64,000 bases of DNA from Amorphochlora amoebiformis (GCA_054601695.1 BAAHQB010000005.1:1116001-1180000); one strand, 5' to 3'; numbered from the stretch's first letter, positions 27,195-50,868 are shown. Translations and numbers: made by a program. Notes: generated from the sequence alone by a model not told the origin.

Positions 27195-27746
27195 TTATAT
27201 ATATATATATATAATATGGTGTGTGTGTGTTAAAAAGATAAAAAATATCAATGACACTTTTATTGGAACACATGCTCACATTATGTGCTCTTATTCACAA
27301 GAGCCCAAATGCAAGTACATATACCAAAAACATATCTTCAGTGGAACTGGCAGGGAGAGCCAGAAGTTTCGCAAGGTTATGGCTGCCGAGCTCAAAGCGT
27401 TAACCCTCATCAAGGTTTTCTCCTCCGCTAGCCTCCCCAACCTACTCATAATTTACGTTCATATATAATACGCGAAAGTAAGACCCTAGCTCTTAACCCT
27501 AAACCGAACCGCAATCCTAGCACAAGAACGTCATTCAAGTCTTTGGAGTTGATTTCGATACCGACTATCCCCACACGTACCTATATCCAGATATACGTTT
27601 TATACGTATAAGATATACATTTAAATATTTTAATAATATACCTTTTCTCACCTTGTTTACATATATGTGTGTACGTTTACAATTATAAATCTTTATATTG
27701 TTGATATATATTATATATATATATATATATTATATGTATATGTGTG

Positions 27747-27820
<74 letters not shown>

Positions 27821-29340
27821 ATATATGTGTATGTTACATGTGTGTGTGTATGTTAAATATATGTCACATATATTTATAAATAGATGTGTTATACAGCATC
27901 TTAATACACTTAGTCTATGGACTATGCTTCATATCTATGTAGATGTACGCATACAGAAAATATACACATGCACACATATATGAAAATTGACAGGGATGGC
28001 AGCCGCACAAAAGTGATGGTGATCGCACTCGAGCTGGCTCCGAACGGCGAGCTCTTGACTTTTCTCCAAAAAAGAAGTACTAAAATCTCCGTTTCTTCCA
28101 CTTCGCTTTTGCTTTCTGTTCTGCTTTCTTGCTCGCAATTCCATGGCCCAAACCCACTCTCAAAACCCACTCTCCCTCTATCTTCTCTGGGTTGAGAAGC
28201 TTGCAATTGTTGAGCGAATTTAGCAGTGAATATTCCAGCCTCAAATGAGCTGGAGAGTGGGCACTCTCCCTTTCTCTCTCAAACTCCACACTCTCTCTCT
28301 CCTCTTTTCTCTCTCCTCTCTTCTCTCTCAGTTTCTTGGCTTTGTTAACCTTCTTTTCTCTCTTTTCCCCTCTACCTCTTGCTTGCTCCTCCGCCTGTCT
28401 CCTATGTAGATGCATTTTCGGCAAAGATTGCGAGATGTTATTTCCATCAACTTATCGATGCCATGGAGGTCAGAATTTGGGTTAGGGGTAGGAGGGGATA
28501 TGGGGTGTAACTGTGCAACTTATGTGTAATTATGTTGTTGCGCATATATGTGCTACTTATGTGTCCATCGTACATATACAACATGAATAATATACATCTA
28601 AAGAAATGTAATTTCGACTACACCCCTTACGTTAATCCTCCCTTCCAAAACCCAAACAGGCTCTCCATAACGAAGGGATAACCCATAGAGATATCAAGCC
28701 GGAAAATCTTCTCCTTGATGAGAACTTTAACCTAAAGGCAACCCAACCTAATCCTAACCCTAACCCAGCCCTAACCTAGCCCAGTCCTAGCCCTAACCCA
28801 ATCCTAACCTTAACCCAATCCTAACCTTAACCCAAGCCCAGCTGATCGTTCTCCGACCCAACGATAACCTAAAATAGTATTATCCTTAACCTTACCATGA
28901 TTAGGTGGCTGATTTTGGGCTGTCGAAGATATTAAAAAGAGGAGATGATGAGATCATGAAGACGTATGCAGGTTGGCTCTTTTGGATTTCGTTGTAATAT
29001 GTACCGCTTCGTGTGTGATCTGTAAGCCTAAATATAAGTCTTCATATGTATGACATAAAGGTTCGCTACCGTATATGGCCCCAGAACTTGTCGAAGGAAA
29101 AGGAGAGGTTAAGACTAGGGTTAACGCTATTATTAGGACTAGGGGGTTGCCTGAAATTATGGTCTCATTCTAATGTACGTATTTCATACGCCATGCATAC
29201 ATTACACATATGCACATACACACACACACATTACATATGTACTTCTCTATACATATTATATGTATTGTGTATATGTATTCTATGCATATATATTATATAT
29301 GCACACGGTATCTGTATGCACACATATATCTGTATATAAT

Positions 29341-29374
<34 letters not shown>

Positions 29375-29442
29375 GTGTATATATATTATATAATATGATT
29401 CTGTATACATTTATATATGTATATATATATACATTTATATAC

Positions 29443-29490
<48 letters not shown>

Positions 29491-29558
29491 GCATATATAA
29501 ATATATATATATATATGTATGTATACATATATATATATATATATATATACGTATATAT

Positions 29559-29593
<35 letters not shown>

Positions 29594-29728
29594 TTATTTT
29601 CTTATGTATATATATATATATGTAATATATACATATATATATATATATATATATGTAATATATACATTTATATATATATTTATATATCTGTATACATGTA
29701 TGCATATATATATATATAAACATATATT

Positions 29729-29759
<31 letters not shown>

Positions 29760-30078
29760 GTATACAGTGATAAATTAATTTTGGGATATATAAATATATA
29801 CATATTTATATACATATGTATATGTATATATAAGTGTGGTTATATATTATAAACATATGTATAAACATACATATATTATATATTAATATGAATTTATCAA
29901 GCTTATGATTATAATAATACAATATAATATCTGTATGAATATATATATATATATATATGTGTATATATGTGTGTGTGTATGAATATGTGTGTGTATATAT
30001 ATGTATATGTATAAATGTATACATTTATTTTTTAGTATATTTTACATATCTAAAAATTATAAATATACCTATATATAC

Positions 30079-30112
<34 letters not shown>

Positions 30113-31737
30113 TAGCGCCCCTATACCTCGGCATGCGACATATGGTCCTGTGGTGTAGTCCTCTTTCTCATAAGATTCGGCCATTCACCATACCAGGTTT
30201 GGCTTCGGGATAGGTTTTGGGATTAAACTCATTGAAACTTTGTCTCATGTGTTCTAACCACCGAAAACCTAACCCTAACTCTCTGTCTCTCTCGGAATTG
30301 AATACTACATTTGTAAAAATACAATCATATACAAATATTCAATATGTAAATAAATTAAGTCAGAACTCATACATGAGTGCAAAAATAATATATATTTAGG
30401 AACCCCAGAGGGAGGATCCACTATTTAATTGCCTATATCAGTCAAAACACAACCCCTTTTGGCAATTCCACCTAAAACAAATCGATCAACCGTAAGTATC
30501 TCTTCAACTGTCTTGTGTTATATCTGCGTGTGTGTGTCATGGACTTTGCAAATATTTCTGATCTAGTATAAAATTTACATTATATATACATACATACATG
30601 TATACATTTGTATATAATATACCTGTGTTTATATATATATATATATATATATACATTATGTATATATATATGGTATGTATGTATATATAAATATATGCTA
30701 AGCATATACATTGTATATGTGTGTAAAAATATGTTTTTATATCTAGCTCTATTATCAGGGTCTCAGGGTCGTTTAAGGACCTGATACACAAGATTTTATG
30801 CGTATACTCTCAAGAACGTGTAACCCTCGACGAGATAAAGGTTTGCTCTTACCCCCCAGCAGTCACAAAAGAGCATTAATGTATTATATTACTATATATA
30901 TATATATATATATATATATTGATATATATATATATATATATATAAGTATATATAAACAAAGTATACAAAAATATGAATATATATACATGTGATATTACAA
31001 TATATTTTTGTAATATAATATGTCTATAAATATCTAATATAATATGTTATATGTAAATATATGTAATAAAACAAATATGTATATATATAAAATATATATA
31101 TTTATAAACAAAAATAATGCACCATCTCTTGTAGGTATATTTTTTCCCTTTCTCTCTCTTTTTTCTCTCTCTCCAGCATATCTCTCTGTCTCTGCCTCTG
31201 TCTCTGTCTCTGTCTGCGTCTCTGTCTTTGTCTTTATCTCTCTCTCTCTCCTCTTTGTGACTTCTCTATCCGTTCCAAAATATCTCTCGTATGTGATTTT
31301 TCTTTATGTAATTTGTTACATATCTCTATGTGCGTATTTTAACTTACCTTAATCTGAAGTCGCACGAGTGGCTGAAACCCGGCTTATTAACCCCAACAGA
31401 ACTACTTGAAGCTCTAGCAGTAAACCCTAATCTTAACCATGATTCTAATCAACTCTCGCCTAATTCTAACTCTAATCCTGGAGACCTATTTAATAATTAA
31501 ATCTAATCGCAATCTTACCCCAACATTAACCCAAGCTCTAACCCAAACCCACCCTAACTATGAGATTTTGCCCAACCCTAACAATAACGCTTCATCCTAT
31601 TTATTTGTATCTATTTCAATATTTATAATATATATCTATATGTATATATGTATATTCATGTAATATATATACATATACACATATATCTATTTAGAAATAT
31701 ATATACATATACACATATATATGTATATATATATATG

Positions 31738-31774
<37 letters not shown>

Positions 31775-32229
31775 AGTATGATACATGTGAATGTAAACAC
31801 ATATATACATACATGAATAAAATGTCATTTGTAAATCGTAAACCTTAACCCTACCCTGACACCAGCCAACACTGTTTCTGCCTATGGCCCTCGGGCTCTG
31901 GCTATTAGCTGATCTAACCTACACTCCAACCCTAACCTTAGTCCTAACCGTAACGCTAACCGTAACCCTAACCCTAACCCTAGGCAACGGAGGAAGACCC
32001 GGGGATTAGGGTTGGCGACACGAAGATTAGGGTTGTAGTTTGTGAGAAAGAAACAGTTAGCAAGAATTCGACGGGGGTTAGTGCGGAGGGGAGCGAGGAT
32101 GACGAGTGAGTGTGTATGTGTGTGTGTGTGTTCGTGTCTACGTTTATGTAAATTGGAAAATTGGGTAGAATGCTAAATAAATATACATACATGTATACCT
32201 ATATATATATATATATGTATATACGTATA

Positions 32230-32267
<38 letters not shown>

Positions 32268-32336
32268 ATATAGTTATATGTTTATAAATGTGCAGATATA
32301 AATATACATGTAAATGTGTGTGTGTGTGTATAAATA

Positions 32337-32375
<39 letters not shown>

Positions 32376-32554
32376 ATATATGTAAATAGTAATATGTATA
32401 TATTATAATGTAGGTAATCTATATTTATATCATGTATCATGCATACAGGTACCATGCATACTTCTATCCAATGTGTACGCATAATTCATATACTTACATA
32501 TATTTTATATTGGAATATAAAATATGTGTTTCCAGGTATATGAATTATGCGCAC

Positions 32555-32590
<36 letters not shown>

Positions 32591-32606
32591 GAGTGTGTAT
32601 GTTTAT

Positions 32607-32639
<33 letters not shown>

Positions 32640-32771
32640 ATTGCATACATGGATAAATGCAATACTTAGATTACACGATTTTGAGACGAAGTCTGACACG
32701 ACACGAATAATTCTGCACTCAGCGCTGTCAGTCACCACTGCACGGGTAATAAGATACAACACCCAAACATA

Positions 32772-32831
<60 letters not shown>

Positions 32832-32833
32832 GT

Positions 32834-32864
<31 letters not shown>

Positions 32865-33116
32865 GTACTTGTAATAGATAACGATAACGCAAGGATGCTC
32901 ATTTTCAATGTACACTAACATATGTAGTATTCATGTATTAACATGTAGATATATTACTAACATGTAGTACGTACCTCCTACTAACATGCGTACGTAAATG
33001 GTACGTGTGCTTGAACCCTGTGAGTCCGATAGTAGTTCTAGACTAGTAGCAGCATAAACTTTACCTATTTCAGATGTAAGTATTCTAGTACATGCCGTGA
33101 CACGTATGTGCTTGGT

Positions 33117-33166
<50 letters not shown>

Positions 33167-33584
33167 TATCTACACATATATATATATATATATATATGAT
33201 ACATCCATAAAGCTGATATTTATATACATGTAATATATATATGTATGCATATACATATATATATATTTATAATATATATATATATATAATATATATATAC
33301 AGGTAGATATATATGTGTATTGAAATAAATATTGATGTATACAAGTATACCTATGTACATATATATGTATGTAAATATGAATGTACATGTATATAAATGT
33401 ATATAGCATATATATTATTGATACACTACATAATTCAGGCGCAAATAGAATCCCAGTTGAAGCTTTTTGGTTCTTCCCCTCCCCCCCCAGCCGGAGCAGT
33501 AAGGTATCATCATACTTTCGTGCACTTGAATATTTGAATATATTCATATACATCTTATGTAATGTTATACTCTCATTTACGTAC

Positions 33585-33663
<79 letters not shown>

Positions 33664-33707
33664 GTACATACATATCTATATCTACATATCTAGACAATAT
33701 GTATATA

Positions 33708-33747
<40 letters not shown>

Positions 33748-33854
33748 GTGTGTATTTATGCATATAGGTTCTCTAAGCGTCGAAAAAGCGACAACTGTTT
33801 CGATGTGTGGATTGAAAGGTTGTGTATGTACAAGATATAATGCATAAATGTATA

Positions 33855-33910
<56 letters not shown>

Positions 33911-34526
33911 ACATATATATATATATGTGTGTGTAATATAATATAAATTTATATCATATGTATGTATTATAATATGAATATATATATATATATATGCATG
34001 TGTATGTATACAAATACAATATGTACTAATACACATCTTATGTAATATATATATTATATATATATACATATATTTGTGTGTATGTGCATTTAATTGGTAG
34101 AAAAAAGAGAAAGAAAAGAAGGTCAAGCTCTCGAGCGAGACGAAGGTATATGTGTATATGTATCTATATATAACAATATAAACTAGTACGTATATATTTA
34201 TATGTGTAAATACATATTACAATACGTATGAGTTTTCAAACAAATTCCATTATATATATATATATATTTATTCTTATATTTGTGTATATGAATGTATATA
34301 ATATTATATACATACATACATATATATATATATATATGCAGATACATGATTCATGTTTATATACTTATGCTTGTAATAATACAACTCATATCTTACGTGT
34401 GTATATCAGACATCTATGTAAAATATACAAAAAAACTGCGCTTATGTCTGTGTGAGAGTATTATCTATATATTCACATAAACATATTCATGTTATGCCTG
34501 TATGCATATATTCATGTTAAATATGT

Positions 34527-34586
<60 letters not shown>

Positions 34587-34675
34587 ATATAGATAGATAT
34601 GTTTGCATATATATTTAACAAATATACATGCATACATATTACATACGTATATAGCATATACAAATACATAGCATT

Positions 34676-34736
<61 letters not shown>

Positions 34737-34789
34737 CATAAGAGCTATATATATATATAGAGATAAAAATATTATATATATTATATTAC

Positions 34790-34849
<60 letters not shown>

Positions 34850-35203
34850 AATACCCGCAGAATGCCGTTGAGGAGAGAAAAGAAAGAGCAAGGCCCCAGG
34901 CATATTATTATAGAGGTTTGATTGGTCTAGGGTGTTGGAGGATATATATACACATATATGTATAATATACAAGTGTGTATATACATATATATACACACAT
35001 ATATATCTATATATGTATATACGTATTTGTACATATATATATATATATATATATATACATATGTATGTATACCAGGTGGTTCCAGAGGGAAGATTTGAAG
35101 ATTTCTTGCGAGTAAAGACTGCTTCTCCGTCGGAATCCAAGACTTCAACCGAAAAGGTTTGATATGTATGCACCATAATATATATATATGTACAAATATA
35201 TAC

Positions 35204-35241
<38 letters not shown>

Positions 35242-35514
35242 GTATGTTATATTATTTACACATATTACATTCTTGTATACGCTTATATTGTATTAGATAC
35301 AGATGTTTGAAAATTATCAAATATATATTACACAAATATATATACATACTATATATATATATATAGGTATATTTGTACACGTCTAAACATTAAGCAAACT
35401 TTTATAAATATACATCTACGGATTATACTACAACTACAAATCTATTACATATATGTTATACATATCGTATCCATGCATGTATATATAAACACACATATAT
35501 AAAGAAATTTGTAC

Positions 35515-35569
<55 letters not shown>

Positions 35570-35582
35570 GCATATAATTTTT

Positions 35583-35634
<52 letters not shown>

Positions 35635-35840
35635 TCATGTGTGTGTATACATCCAGTACAACATGTGTGTATGTTTGCGATCTAGAAATGTGATGATAAG
35701 TGAATACATATCTAATATATGATCAGGTGCAGACTAACGTGGAGAATATTAGCTTCTCTCGAGTAGAGTTCCAGCACGCCCCAATGGCCTTCGTCGATCT
35801 ATTCAAGCCTATTCTCGCCGTTTACGATAATATGGAGTAG
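26654..35840 (+). CDS. SNF1/CIPK-like serine/threonine protein kinase with a C-terminal regulatory region, about 21 exons
   Basis: ATP-dependent protein kinase of the CAMK/SNF1 type. Exons: 26654-26776, 26832-26890, 26944-27003, 27342-27414, 27521-27576, 27994-28076, 28410-28468, 28660-28737, 28905-28971, 29061-29107, 30116-30196, 30400-30491, 30747-30840, 31360-31419, 31984-32105, 32670-32745, 33439-33503, 33768-33804, 34101-34145, 35076-35156, 35727-35840 (1572 nt, 523 aa). Kinase motifs: glycine loop GETFGRGKF (51-59), lysine in ALKIMK (K77), helix-C Glu about 96, hinge [18 protein letters not shown] (180-187), DFG (200-202), MAPE and [12 protein letters not shown] basic 41-residue extension precedes it. 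The tail carries an acidic stretch and ends [19 protein letters not shown], which resembles KA1/PPI modules. Exons 18-19 are tentative. If the donor at 32106 is not used, the protein ends at TGA 32107-32109. The intron after 28737 has a GC donor. Confidence 0.9.
28265..28385 (+). repeat. CT-rich tract upstream of a kinase exon
   Basis: TTTCTCTCTC and CTCTTTTCTCTCTCC units, just before the acceptor of the exon starting at 28410. It could serve as an extended polypyrimidine tract. Confidence 0.85.
28738..28890 (+). repeat. CCCTAA telomere-like repeat filling a GC-AG kinase intron
   Basis: CCTAACCCTAACCC units with CAGCCC and CCTTAACC variants occupy nearly the whole 167-bp intron between the catalytic-loop and DFG exons. 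CCCTAA is on the sense strand. Confidence 0.9.
31130..31265 (+). repeat. CT/TCTG-rich tract in a kinase intron
   Basis: TTTCTCTCTC runs, then a (CTGTCT)n-like stretch (GTCTCTGCCTCTGTCTCTGT), about 100 bp before the acceptor at 31359. Confidence 0.85.
31900..31983 (+). repeat. CCCTAA repeat abutting a splice acceptor
   Basis: AACCCTAACCCTAACCCTAG runs directly into the 3' splice site before the exon at 31984. The acceptor AG is itself the end of a CCCTA[A/G] unit, so a telomere-like repeat supplies the pyrimidine tract and the splice site. Confidence 0.9.
32925..33115. other. CTAG/TACGTA-rich island within a kinase-gene intron
   Basis: Mixed-composition, palindrome-rich stretch resembling the convergent intergenic spacers, but placed between the exons at 32670-32745 and 33439-33503. 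Its presence leaves some room for the alternative that the kinase ends at 32109 and a second gene covers 32670-35840. Confidence 0.45.
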
Positions 35841-36153
35841 TTTGTAGAGTAAATGATGCCAGAGCAGCGACTGCGAATTAGTATTCATCAGTCCGTCAGA
35901 ATGAGTTGTCCAATCTTTATAACACTAGTAACAACGAAGCTTCGATTGCATTACTCTAGTACTGGATTACAGAAGAAACTAGTATGAAAATAATGGTACG
36001 ATCATATACTAGTATAGTCTAGATAGTCAAGAAAACCTACACTCTGCCATACCTAGATCTAGTAGATACTACTAACTTGAGACTAAATAGAAATGCTGTG
36101 GTTATTTGAATTCAATTGCAAACTCAGTGATCAAAGCTGCTGATATGATTAAA
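35841..36153. other. Short convergent intergenic spacer between kinase and aladin genes
   Basis: 313 bp between two stop codons (TAG at 35838-35840; rc TAA at 36154-36156). It is free of (TA)n and rich in CTAG (ACTAGT, TCTAGA, CCTAGATCTAGTAG). It must hold both 3' UTRs and polyadenylation signals. No gene is seen. Confidence 0.65.
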
Positions 36154-44580
<8,427 letters not shown>

Positions 44581-44637
44581 TGCACGTGTCTGATTCTATC
44601 CACCGAACTATTTAAAAAAGATCTCATCTTTTCGGCT
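44581..44637. promoter_or_regulatory. 57-bp bidirectional promoter/5' UTR region between aladin and DUF155 genes
   Basis: Only 57 bp separate the two ATG codons. The palindrome CACGTG (E-box/G-box type) is at 44583-44588, three bases from the aladin ATG, and TATTTAAA lies near the middle. Transcription must start within this gap or inside the opposing gene's first exon, so 5' UTRs are very short or overlapping. Confidence 0.7.
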
Positions 44638-45618
44638 ATGGCTCTGACTCGGCGGCTGCTGCGGGCCTGTTCGCGGATCCGAAACCTCATCCCACGGAAA
44701 CTATCTCTTGATGCAAGGTTGAGATTCTATTCTTCAAGACCCTTTGTCCCGGATCCTCATGCCGAAATCGAGGAAATTGACCCCGAGCAGCCCATGGTCG
44801 AGACAAACCACGATGCTGTTGTCACCAACGACGGCTGCTTCGCAAGATGCATCTATTATGGGTTCGATATGAAGAAACTACACACTTACATGCACGAGCA
44901 GCTTCGTGAGGGCGTCGTAGAGAAGGTTCAAAAGTACACCGTCGGCCAGGACACAGACGCAATGTACGCGCTCCACGGCGGCGGCCACGTGTTCTACTTC
45001 TCCAACGGTGCGACTGTATTCTGGGGCATTCCTGAGGATAAGAGAGTAAGAATACTGGCCAACGCGAGTAAATTTTCGGTGCGGAAGCCCGGGAACCAGA
45101 GGGTGTTGACGGCGGTGCAGGAGGAGAGTGTTTTTGCCCACGACTTCGAGGTTGAGGTTTGTCAAACTCGCATCACCACTAAGACCCACCAATACACACT
45201 CTTGAATCCATCCTGCGTTAGCCATCATCTGGGAACGAATGACTAATCCAGACTCTTTCCCAGATAAAACCCAGCTTGCAAAGAACAACGTTCAAAAACG
45301 ACGTTATCGTGGTGCCTGCTTGGGTGACGTGATAAATTCTAACATTAATCACCACGCTAGCTTACCTTTAGCTTTGACACTATAACTATGCTACTTCCCT
45401 CTTAGGAGAACGTGTTTGAGATGTTTGCGGTGTCTTACGGGCTTGCCCAGTCATCTCAGCTCGCCATGTACTCTACTATTCTTAAGAAACTAACCGCTAG
45501 CCCTTCATCGCAATCTAAGCCCGACACACACTAATGGACAGTTGTGTGTACCAAATGTACACTTTTACATATTATCTACATATACATATATACATGTATA
45601 TACAAATAATGAAAATAT

Positions 45619-45691
<73 letters not shown>

Positions 45692-45960
45692 GTATATATA
45701 TATATATATGTATATGTATATATATATAATATACTTACATATAGATATTATATACATATCAGGTTTGAGCACTATGTAGGGGACTTAATTGACCGTACGG
45801 GTGATCTACCTAGCGCTATTATTGAGAATGACAAGGTCCGTATATTTTATACTCATGAAACAATATAGTATATTGTTCCCACTAAATTTTAATACTAACC
45901 CTAACGCTAATCTAACCTAACCCTTAAGTATTCTTGATGTGTGTTATGTACATATATATA

Positions 45961-46029
<69 letters not shown>

Positions 46030-46092
46030 TCATGTACATATATGTACGCATATATAGATATATTTGTACATATGTATAGTATATATATATAT

Positions 46093-46125
<33 letters not shown>

Positions 46126-46322
46126 GTCTAGATATAGCATATGCATAATATATATATATATATATATATAATATGTACACACATATATATATATATATAT
46201 ATGTAAGCATACCTGCTTATATATTACATACAGTATATATATATATATATATTCTTTAATATACACATATATATATATATATATATATTTTAATATACAC
46301 ATATATGAATGTATATTAATAC

Positions 46323-46355
<33 letters not shown>

Positions 46356-46459
46356 GATATAGATATAAGGTATCATGTACCATAGATAATACATACCTAT
46401 ACACATATATTTATATAGGTATATATATACTCCTATTGCAGAACTACACACACACACAC

Positions 46460-46498
<39 letters not shown>

Positions 46499-46545
46499 TT
46501 TATATATTTATATACATATCTATATAATATATATATATATATAAC

Positions 46546-46578
<33 letters not shown>

Positions 46579-46812
46579 AATACACACAACACACAATGAG
46601 CCGCCGAATGTCTAATTCTAGGACCTTTGTATTCACCTAAATTGAGCCGCAACGTTAAAGAAATAATTCTGAGATAATTCACGTTAAAACCCCGCAGTCA
46701 TACAAGAAGCTTCCTCTTTCGAAGATCAAGCTTTTGGTGTCAGAACTACTAGATGTTAGGTGCTCAACATGTCTCACACAATATATATATATATACACAT
46801 ACATATATATAT

Positions 46813-46859
<47 letters not shown>

Positions 46860-47425
46860 CTGTATATGTATAAATATTTATATATACATACATAGATATG
46901 TGTATATGTTTTAGTATACTGCATATATGTATTTCACTATATATCATTTATACATATATATATATATATATATATCAGTATAGATATGTATATATATTTA
47001 TTTATGCGTGTGGTGTGTGCGTTTATGTTTGTGTATATACAATAAATATGTCCAGATGTATATATTTATATGTACACATATAGACCTGTATTTAGAGTCG
47101 TTCTCCTTTATCCTCTCTTCTCTCCTTTATCCTCTCTTCTCTATGTCTATCCCCCTCCTTCTCACCTTATCTGTCTCTTTTCTCCATCCCTTTGTGTCTC
47201 CCTCGCTTTTTGTCTCCCTCATTATGTCCTCCCTCGCTATACATCTCGATATCTTTCCTTCGCGCTCTCTCCCCCTTTCTCGCTCTCTCGCCCTCCCTCT
47301 CGCTATCGCTCTCCCCTCGCTCTCTTGCTCTCTCGCTCGCTCTCTCGTTCGCTCCCTCGCTGTTCTCTCTTTTGACCCCTTTTTCTTGCTCCCCCTCTCT
47401 TGCTTCTAAGCTATTCCTCACTCCA

Positions 47426-47469
<44 letters not shown>

Positions 47470-47662
47470 CAATAGGTTTAATATTAATATCCGGTCGGAG
47501 ATATTGGATACTCCGCATGTAGTATGGGTAAATACATATGAACGTATTCATATGCGAAAAGCTAATATATATATATATATATATAAATATTATACAATAT
47601 ATGTATATATATATAGTATATATATATATATATATATTCACATATATATAATAACCATATAC

Positions 47663-47709
<47 letters not shown>

Positions 47710-48071
47710 ATATATATATATATCTCATGTATATATATGTACAATAACATGCCAATTAATATGTATAATTAAGATATTTGTACGTATGTTTACAGTCATA
47801 TATATGTATATATATATATATTTAGATATATATATACATTTATATATGTTATATATATATATATATATGTATTTTTGTTTATATGCATTTATATATATAT
47901 ATATATGTTTATATATCTGCAATTAGGAAAATGCAGAATTAGCTCCAATATACGATAAAACCATACGAGAAGTTCAACTCAATAAACGACATCGACTGAT
48001 AAACGCGCGGTTAGAGATTATTAAGGTGAGGATTCTTGGCTTGGGGTATTTACATGTATGTATGTATATGT

Positions 48072-48119
<48 letters not shown>

Positions 48120-48232
48120 ATATGTATATATTCATACATATGTGACTACAGAATATCATGTTACGTACTCATATACACAAGAGTAAATTTTTCTGTGTTT
48201 ATGCATGCATGTATCCTACTTTTATGTACATA

Positions 48233-48266
<34 letters not shown>

Positions 48267-48494
48267 CATTTACAATATATGTATCTATTATACATAGTAT
48301 ACATGTAGTAATATATATATATATATATATGCATTTATAATGTATAATACATGTATTTATTTGTATATATGGACTTGTATTTAAATATATATATATATAT
48401 ATATTATATTATTTGTAAATATGTATATGTACAAATATATATATATACATGTATATATGTATATATGTATTTATATATAAATATATATGTAGAA

Positions 48495-48536
<42 letters not shown>

Positions 48537-48772
48537 CAAAATATACATAAAGGTATATATATATATATTTATATATGTACGTAGGAGACACTAGAGATTT
48601 TGAATAGCGAGCGGCAGAATAGTATCGGGTTGAATAATATATTTTCCATATACAAATACATGTATACATATATTAAATATACACATATTGCACACACATA
48701 CACACAAATACATACCCCTATATATATATATTTATATATATATATATAATATATATATACATGCGCATACAG

Positions 48773-48804
<32 letters not shown>

Positions 48805-49228
48805 ATATGTATATATGTATCAAGTGTTGTGTTCATAAAATTTATAATAAACATGTATTTTTTTATATTTATACATTGTATATTATATATATTAATTTGG
48901 ATGCATATATATTAATATTACATTGAGGGCATACTGAATATAGAAAGAAAAAATAATATGCGTATGTATACATATATGTATGTGAGTGTGCTCATGTACA
49001 CACTCATAATATATATGTATAGTAGGTATATACAGACATATATATATATATAACATATTATATATGAATTTTTGTGTTTTACATTGTCTATTTAATGCGC
49101 ACATTAAGACTAATTTCATACATAGACACAACCTGGAGAGGTATATCATTTACCTAATCGGAATCGAAATCCTTCTATCCATACCCACTCATTTCTTCTC
49201 GGACCTCGGCACTTATCTCAGCAGCTAA
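44638..49228 (+). CDS. DUF155 (RMD1/RMND1/Sif2-type) family protein, 9 exons, 357 aa
   Basis: Fungal and animal homologues are mitochondrial or microtubule-associated; RMND1 supports mitochondrial translation. Exons: 44638-45156, 45264-45323, 45406-45467, 45763-45835, 46698-46759, 47476-47527, 47927-48025, 48585-48628, 49126-49228, giving exactly 1074 nt. The N-terminus ([20 protein letters not shown], then [13 protein letters not shown]) is Arg/Ser-rich with no acidic residue in the first 20, like a mitochondrial presequence. Family landmarks in order: DVYALHG-type strand seen as [96 protein letters not shown] and the hydrophobic C-terminal [17 protein letters not shown] typical of the family. 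The donor in exon 2 could alternatively be three codons earlier. The gene is divergent from aladin across 57 bp. Confidence 0.92.
47095..47415 (+). repeat. Long CT-rich tract in a DUF155-gene intron
   Basis: About 320 bp of CTCTCTC/CCCTC units with GCT interruptions, ending about 60 bp before the acceptor at 47475. Ser/Leu/Arg-rich open frames here are artefacts. Confidence 0.9.
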
Positions 49229-49748
49229 TCTTACGGTTAAAGACTGATCGCTATAGCTAATAATTAAGTTATCTTTTATGACTCAGCCAGTCACTAAGTC
49301 AACTGGAGTGTAAATTATTCTTAGATCTACTAGATCTAATCACAAAGAATATCATGTGCCAGAATATTTCCACAGTACCTAGAGTACGTCTAGTACGTTT
49401 CAGCCACCTGAGTACCGTAGTACTAGTTGTAATACTATTCGATCAAGCGTGTAAATACATGCGTGCTGAGAGCTGTACTAGCATTAATTCTTGTAATTGT
49501 AACCTAGTCACTGCATGTGGGCGTCTAGTTTAACAGCTACTTCCTACTCCCCTTCCTTCTTCTCCATTCTCCCTTACACACACTAAGCACCTGAAAAACA
49601 ACATTAGTGTACTAGCAGCATGAAATAGTAGGAAATAAAAAGATTGGTATGTATATTAGCACAGATCTTAACGGTTTCTATATATGCACATATATACCCT
49701 GTATTAGATATTTACATCTATGTTATATAAATGATATGTGTTATATAA

Positions 49749-49780
<32 letters not shown>

Positions 49781-50123
49781 CAATATATATATATCAATAT
49801 ATATATATATATATATATCTATATAAAATAATATACACATAATGTTCGATCCCCAAAAATGTCAAAAATTTTTAATTTATCGAAATCTTGAAAAATCTTG
49901 GAATAAGGGCCAATTCTACATAGTAAACCTAACCCTAACCCTAACCCCAACCCAAACCTAACCCTAACCCTAATCCTAACCCTAACCATAACCCTAACCC
50001 TAACCCTAACCCTAACCCTAACCCTAACCCTAACCCTAACCACCCATATATATATATATATACAAATACAATAAATAGATATATATATATATATCTATAT
50101 ATAATATACATATACATATATAT

Positions 50124-50169
<46 letters not shown>

Positions 50170-50240
50170 GTATACTTACGTACATATATACGTTTGTGTA
50201 CATCTACTATATGATAGTAAATATAACTTGTACATCTTAC

Positions 50241-50277
<37 letters not shown>

Positions 50278-50438
50278 GAAATGCACATAGAACCACCCGT
50301 TTTGGTTGTCTATCCCTTGGGTGTTGCACGAGAACGGTCGTTTTAATTTTGTTTCCATCTGTGTACACATGTAAAATATGAATAAAATATATAATTGGTA
50401 TATATCTACGTATGAACATATGTATATATAAATATATA

Positions 50439-50476
<38 letters not shown>

Positions 50477-50763
50477 AGACATAGGTTTACATCTGCGTTT
50501 GTACATATTATGTATCTATTGTATAACTCGTGTATACACATGTGGTGTGCGCATGGGGATACTAATAATAATAGTAACAGTAATAATATAAATATATTTA
50601 TGTATGTATATATATATATATATATGTATACATATATTTATGTATGTATATATGTATACATATATATATATATATATATATATATCTACATGCATATATG
50701 CATATATGTATAGGTTTACATTAACAACATAATAATAATGATAATAGTAATAATGATAATATA

Positions 50764-50808
<45 letters not shown>

Positions 50809-50819
50809 ACCCCTGCACA

Positions 50820-50868
<49 letters not shown>

